Shown: positions 58,610 through 64,000 of the stretch, one piece after another
Position numbering within the stretch: the stretch's first letter is position 1
Layout: each line of letters opens with the position of its first letter
Assembly: GCF_023065955.2 (NCBI RefSeq)
Contig: NW_026622974.1
Coordinates: forward strand, 30,597,718-30,661,717
DNA from: Ursus arctos
Lineage: Eukaryota > Chordata > Mammalia > Carnivora > Ursidae
Direction of reading: 5' to 3'
Length of the DNA stretch: 64,000 nucleotides
Program-made: the position numbers and the translations under genes
Notes under the pieces: generated by a model
The model's input: only the letters and a program-made list of their open reading frames with translations
Told to the model about the DNA's origin: nothing
Database searches by the model: none

Positions 58610-61600
58610 CTTCAGGGCTGTGAGTGTTACTGGTGGGTGTGAAGCATACTGACAGTGATCCCTTAGTAGAGAGAAAGTGGGTTCCCATGGCCGACATCAC
58701 ATCGCACTGGGGTCATGACGTAACGTGAGGTATTTAAACCACGCAGACCTTTGCTTGCATGATAAATGTCACTACAACTTTACTCAATCATGTTGCTTTC
58801 CAGGTTTTTTTCTTTAATTAATACAAACAGGGATAGTAATGCTGTGTAACGACTCTATATACACACGCTAAAGTACATACAGAAAGATTTAAAGAAAGTG
58901 TAATGAAAATATCTATAGAAAACATCTGGACAAATTAGAATTTTCTAAACTAAAGGACATGGAAGGAAGTCAGTATGGTGACAATACTTAAGAGATAAAC
59001 ATGATCTAGGGCCGAGGGAGATGCTTCACCCTAGAGGTCGGTTGGGAGACAATGTGATGGAAGTGGTGAGAAGAGGCATATTTGGGGTTGATGATACAGA
59101 AAGAGAATGAAGTAACATCAGAACTTCAGAAGACCTAAGTGCTTTCTTACAGATGTAGACTTACATATATAATATTGGGATCATCCTACAAAGAGCCTTG
59201 CCTGAAAATATGCTGGAAACTTTTTACTTGAGCCAGATACTTCTCATCAACCCCAGAATTGTTTTATGCATGGTATAGAGTCAGGCTTGAATGAACATCT
59301 CATTATTTATTACCGGCTTCCCCAAGCTAGCTGAGCCTGGTTCAAGTAGATTCAAGAATTCCTAGGTATGGAATTAGAATCATGACAATTTATCCAGAAG
59401 TCTATGGGAGTCGTGCTAACAGGCCTTTGACCTACAATTGAATATCAGAGAGGTTTGCTTTGAGAATTAATTGAATTAAATGAAACAGTGTAAGGAAAGT
59501 TCCTGGTTCGTGAAAAGTAGCTTCATTACTATCACCATTACTGTTCTAATATTATTGTTGTCTTTAAAGTAGCACAGTGCAGATGCTTGGCATTGAGGTT
59601 ACTGGGGGAAATGAGGCCCCAGCACTGACTTCTTCTGGCTTGTCTTTAGCAGTAGTCTTGTAGAAGAACAGAAACTAGGTCGTTGGTTGCTTCTAGAAGA
59701 GAAACTTTAAAGGATTATTTCTGCTTAACAGTCTTTTAGCATGTATCCAGCAAAGAAATAATTGGAGCATAAGAAAATCTCGGTAGATTTAAGGAACATA
59801 GCAATATTATAAAACTAAAAGAAATAGAAATATCATTTAGGTCTTTGCAAAAAAAGTTCAGGAATGTGTGTATTCTGATAAAGTTAGTGATTTCTCTTTC
59901 AATATATTCCTATGGCTATTCAGTTTCTTAACGCAGATTTTAAAAAATCTTTTGAGTGGAACTAGTTTGAGAAAGTGGAGGAATATAATTCAAGATTTCT
60001 TTACTCAGAATTTTAGTTGTGCAGTTTGGGAAATTCAAAGGATGAGAGGCTGTAGAGACACACACTTCATTTTAAACTATCACAGCTATAGTTAAAAGTA
60101 CTATGTGTTTACATTTTGTAAATCAGCTTATTAACAGTAAGCGATTTGTTAAGATTTTCTCCAGAAGTTGCTGATTAATATCAAGGAAAATGATTTAATT
60201 TAATCTTTTATGTATCACTTGAAGATTTTAGGATTATCTTTAGCACCTTCTTTCTCAATGGTCACAAACCAAAAATTAACAAATTGTTACAAAATCAAGG
60301 ACAAACTAAGAAATTATGACATTTTTGCATTTAATGTCAATGAGCTACCAGAGTCATAGACTAATTTTGTAGAAGTATAAATATGATTGATCTGTCTTGG
60401 CAATCTATAGTCCAAGAACACGGAAAAAAAGAAAATTAAGATTGCCGTGTGGGAATTAATTATGAACAGCCCGGAATGGAGTAAAGCAGAGGTATGCAAA
60501 GTCACTTAGTGTTACACGGTGGATCCCAGACCAAAGTAAGTCTAAAAAAATAAAAATGTGTCATTTAGAAAGAGGGTGAACAAACTAGGAGAGCTGAAAA
60601 AGCAGCGAGGTGGAGAGCCTACACTGGCTGTGCCAGGTCATTGCTTCCCAAGGTTGGGGTGTCCTGGTCCAAGGCTTCTGGCGTCTCTGTGCTTATGGCT
60701 AACATGTACCTACTGTGAAGGCAACTACATATCCCATGTCATCCAGTATGCGATTCATTTTTCTAATCCCCTTTGTTCTGATTTCATGTTCATCAAGCCC
60801 TATTTGAGTCTATTCCGGTATTATAAACATGCCACTGTGAACATATCAATTCTAGTGATAACTGTAAATAACAAATTGTGATGCTATCTGACACATTATA
60901 ACTTGTGAGCTTGAGAGAGATAGGTTTGCTCCTAAAAGATGTGTGACCCCCCAGAGGCTGGTAGATTGAAGTTCTGATCCTGCATAGCAACGTCCTAGCC
61001 TCCAATCTGTGGTGGATTCACTAAGATTAATGCCACTTGGTAATGCTCCTTGACAGCTTCTGGGCGGCTTCCCCAGGTGACAGCCACCTTTCCAACTTCC
61101 TGAAAAGATCTACACAGTATGTTAGCAGTTTTCATCAGAGCAATTAAATAAACAGGCATATTGATATTACTCTGAATTCATGACTACTAATTACAGTTTG
61201 GCTCCCGAGACTGCCTGATATTCTTCCATGTTTCTCTTTTCAGTTCATTCTTCCAATCTCTCAGGAAAATATTTCCCATCTTCTTCACTCCCCCACGAAC
61301 ATCCCTTATCAGTCACTTTCAGTGGGTGACCTACCTTCACACTCACCAACAAAAACAGACAGCATCAGAAATTTACTCATCTTCCCATCACTTCATGCAC
61401 AAATTTATCTTAACCTGCAACTATTTCAGAGGAAAGGGTCTTCTATCCAATCTCAGAGGTGCCAGTCTTTGTACCAGGGGTCAAATTTATCATATGTTCT
61501 TGGATTTCATCCCAATCAGCATTCTTAGGATTTTTGTTCCATCGAGTACCGGCCTCTCTTATAACTATCTCTGATGGCTCTACTGGGCCCTCCCTATCAA

Positions 61601-62540
61601 CATTCAAATATGCTTTCTTTCAAATTAAAAACAATAGAAAGAAATGAATAAATTAAACAACAAACGTATCTCTGCACCCCATATCACCCACCAAGCCATT
61701 ATCTGATCTCTCTTCTTGCTTTCATAGTCAAACTTCTCCAAAGAATTGACCTTGGATTCCATCCCTCTCCATTTCTTGCCTTCCTCTTGTGCCTGGACCC
61801 ATTATATCGTAACAGCTCCATGAAAAGCTCACCCTCTATCGTGAACACTGACCTCAGTGTTGTTCCATTTAGAGAAATGTTATATTTTTCATAACAAGGG
61901 ATGATGCATCATTTAAAACAGTGAATAAATCTTTTCTTAAGACATTCTTGTCTTCACTCCTGTGACTCTCCACTCTGCTACTCCTCTGGCCCCTGTTTTT
62001 AGGCTCCGTGGGGTGTTTTTTCTCCCCTACCAAGATTTAGAAGAAAACTAGAGGAAATGTAGTTGAAATCTGAACTAATGGAGATCAATTCCTGACACCA
62101 GCAACTGAATGGAAGTTAGGGCCATTCCTGACATGAGAAACAGTAAAGGAAAAAAGAAATTCTTAGGTATGGAAGGAAGAGCCCTTTACAATGGATTTTG
62201 AGCATTTTCATTTTGAGAAGCTTGTGAAGCACCAAATGGAGATTTCTTTCAGGCATATGGAAAACAGGATTGGAATCAGAAAACAGAGTGGAGATGGATA
62301 TGTGTAAGAATTTTCTGCTGTTAGATAATGTTTGAAAGGTTTGAAATTAATAGCATCATCCAGGGAATGAGTACATAGTAGTGTGTAGTAAGATACCCTG
62401 ATAACCAATCCCAAGATATTCCAAAATACAAAGTTTAATAAATGGTATTTAGAGCCTGGAAATAGATAAGACCACCTATGGAAAATGCAAGGATTCTAAA
62501 GACAAGATGCTGAGGATCAGGTCCTGGGCCCAGCAAATTT
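58610..62540. other. mostly unique non-genic DNA
   Basis: I recognise no gene across about 3.9 kb. A MIR-like tail lies at about 59465-59530 ('taaatgaaacagtgtaagga' and 'gttcctggttcgtgaaaag'). A stretch at about 61690-61870 ('aacttctccaaagaattgac', 'ctccatttcttgccttcctc') weakly resembles L2 coding sequence. All frames are short and unsupported. Confidence 0.45.
61690..61870 (+). mobile_element. possible L2 (CR1-clade) ORF2 remnant
   Basis: 'cttctccaaagaattgacct', 'ccatttcttgccttcctctt' and 'gaacactgacctcagtgttg' resemble the 'ctcctagaaagagtggtct...ccacttcctcaccac...aaggtcaccaatgacc' part of mammalian L2. Divergence is too high to be sure. Confidence 0.3.
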
Positions 62541-62550
62541 TAAAGCTGAA

Positions 62551-62570
62551 AAAAAAAAAAAAAAAAAAAG
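62551..62570. repeat. poly(A) run
   Basis: About 20 A residues after 'aaagctg'. No element with flanking duplication is visible upstream, so its origin is unclear. Confidence 0.9.
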
Positions 62571-62667
62571 GAGACTCCTGCAAGAGAGTGAGAGGGGGTA
62601 GGTAATGAGGTTTAAGTACATCTTGGAAACTGAAACTTCAAGGCCAAGAGATGGAAGTGTTTCATTT

Positions 62668-62815
62668 GTGGAAGGAAGGAAGGAAGGGAGGAAGGAAGGA
62701 AGGAAGGAAGGATGGAAGGAAGGAAGGGAGGGAAGAAGGAGGTAGGGAAGGGAAGGGAGGAAAGAGAGGGAGGAAGGAGAGGGAGGAAAAGAAGGAAGGA
62801 AAGGCAGAAGGGAGA
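62668..62815. repeat. (GGAA)n microsatellite
   Basis: About 150 bp of GGAA units with GGGA and GGAT interruptions, passing into GGGAGGAAAGAGAGG variants. Both strands give low-complexity chance frames (Ser/Pro/Leu-rich on the minus strand). A tract of this length is likely polymorphic, and it offers many ETS-factor core motifs. Confidence 0.95.
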
Positions 62816-62821
62816 GTGGGG

Positions 62822-63264
62822 TGATACAGTTTGATTTGTGTCCCCAGAAAAGATATATTGAAGTCATAATCCCTGGTACCCGTGAGTGTGACCTATTGGA
62901 AAAGAGAGTCTTTGCAGATGTATCAAGTTAAGATGAGGTCATACTGGATTAGAGGGAGTAGATTAGAAGGGGAAATTCTGGATACAGACACAGTGGGAAG
63001 ACAGCCATGTGAGGAAAGAGGTGGAAATTGGAGCGCTGATACCACAAGCCTAAGATCTCCAAGGAGTGCTCCACAGATTGCTGGCAACCCCCCAAAACTC
63101 GGGAGAAACAAGGTAGGATACTTCTCAAGAGCCTTCAGAAGGAGCGTGACCCTGCCGACAACTTAATTTCAAACTCCCGGCCTCCAGAACCGCGAGAGAA
63201 TAAGTTTCTGTTGTTTTAAGCCACTAAGTATATTCTAATTTGTTAGATAGCATGGAGAAACTGA
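62822..63264 (+). mobile_element. MLT1-family LTR (ERVL-MaLR)
   Basis: 'acagtttgatttgtgtcccc', 'gatatattgaagtcataatc', 'gagtctttgcagatgtatca', 'agttaagatgaggtcatact', 'ggcctccagaaccgcgagag' and 'aagtttctgttgttttaagc' follow MLT1 order to about 'atggagaaactgagta'. It is probably a solo LTR. Confidence 0.85.
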
Positions 63265-63715
63265 GTAAGGGACTGGCGAGGCTGGGTAGGGAGAGACAGA
63301 TGGGGGCAAAGTGACTAGGCTCACACTGAGGGCTACATAACCAGGCTCACAGAAATCCCAGATGTGGAGAAATGCTATGGGCAAGATACTAGCCAGAGGG
63401 AAGGGAACATAACAAATCCACCTTGTTTGTTCTAAATATAGACGAGATATTTTCATTGTATTTACAAATGCACCTTGTTTGTCTTAAATGTTATAGACAA
63501 GATATTTACCAAGTTCCCTGGTCAGTTTTCTATAAAAGACTGACCATAAAAACCCTCAATGGCAACCCATTTGGGACCCCTCTCTCTCTAGAGACCTCCT
63601 TTTCTTTCCTTTCTGTTCTCAAGTTCCCTTAATAAACTTTCACTTCGCTTCACCCTATCGTCTGTGAGATTCTTTCTTCGACTCTGTGAGACAAGAACCC
63701 CGCAACCCTGCAACA
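63265..63715 (+). mobile_element. probable ERV1 (gammaretrovirus-like) solo LTR
   Basis: The 3' part has LTR architecture: a TATA box, tataaaag, at 63531-63538; a pyrimidine-rich 'gggacccctctctctctag' segment; AATAAA at 63631-63636; and then 'gattctttcttcgactctgt' and 'gagacaagaacccc', ending in caaccctgcaaca near 63715. No primer-binding site or gag-like sequence follows, so it appears to be a solo LTR. The 5' boundary is not clear: it is placed after the MLT1 LTR because no unique DNA separates them. Two short repeats, ccttgtttgt at about 63421 and 63472, lie in its U3-like part. Confidence 0.65.
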
Positions 63716-64000
63716 GAACTAATCCTGCAATGGAGGAATGTAGGTTGACATTCACAATGCAACAACACTGACACAAAATTTCTCTTTCTGTGCAGGGAGG
63801 AACACAAGCTTTTACTTAATTTCTTGCATATAATTATGTATTGTGTTTTGTAGTTATTGATTTTCTTCCAAAAAACTTCAAAATTTCCTACACTTTACGT
63901 GAATTTTAAAACAGAAATTTCTGCTTTATGTCCTTGAAACAAAACTCATATTGCAAAGTAAACTGTGTATGTAACTCAGGGGAAGGAGAGCTTGAACTCC
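63716..64000. other. unique non-genic DNA to window end
   Basis: AT-rich sequence after the LTR. No retroviral internal region or gene is seen. Confidence 0.55.

Noticed and set aside
62517..62867. 116-codon minus-strand Ser/Pro/Leu-rich frame
   Set aside because: It is the complement of the (GGAA)n tract, so the repeated residues come from simple sequence.
63716..64000. Retroviral primer-binding site or gag downstream of the ERV1 LTR
   Set aside because: The bases after the LTR end show no tRNA-complementary primer site and no coding sequence, so a provirus is not supported within the window.

Overview
This window looks like mammalian nuclear DNA from a carnivore, most likely a caniform and probably a bear. 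The evidence is 17 copies of the tRNA-Lys-derived CanSINE, whose sense strand begins with a GGGCGCCTGGGTGGC-type head, plus two 3' ends of the matching carnivore L1. Several SINEs share a body (gagatagagacagccagcgagag) that I associate with Ursidae. That species-level reading is recall, not a search result. The DNA is AT-rich and gene-poor. I find no complete protein gene, no tRNA or rRNA gene, no CRISPR array and no bacterial or viral operon. Nearly all longer open reading frames are chance frames or lie inside transposons.

Layout. 1-9.8 kb: unique DNA with four CanSINEs, a (GT)n tract and a probable old minus-strand L1. 9.8-19.7 kb: mostly unique DNA with two CanSINEs, a MIR, a short young L1 3' end and several AT-rich blocks that resemble conserved non-coding elements. 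19.7-23.5 kb: a decayed plus-strand L1/HAL1-type LINE carrying a nested CanSINE. 23.5-28.2 kb: a CpG-rich coding-like patch (24.2-24.5 kb, minus), an MLT1 LTR, three CanSINEs and a short minus-strand frame with terminal-exon features (27.77-27.97 kb). 28.2-34.4 kb: largely unique, with two 5'-truncated retrocopies and a Tigger-type DNA transposon. 34.4-38.5 kb: two head-to-tail plus-strand L1 3' halves followed by a minus-strand L1 broken by an MLT1 LTR and a CanSINE. 38.5-48 kb: unique DNA, five CanSINEs, a MIR and a U6 snRNA retropseudogene. 48-56.5 kb: unique DNA plus an old repeat split by an ERVL-type LTR. 56.5-58.7 kb: minus-strand L1 ends and a MER5-type hAT remnant. 58.7-64 kb: unique DNA, a (GGAA)n tract, an MLT1 LTR and a probable ERV1 solo LTR with a TATA box and AATAAA.

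The content reads as layered retrotransposition. Ancient MIR, L2, MER5, MLT1 and L1M remnants form the substrate. Young CanSINEs and L1 tails with perfect 12-18 bp target-site duplications sit on top. No genes can be seen working together here. The items most worth a second look are the 27.8 kb candidate terminal exon, the 24.2-24.5 kb CpG-rich patch, the 3'-truncated tailless U6 copy, and the tandem L1 junction. I did not find a new multi-gene system.
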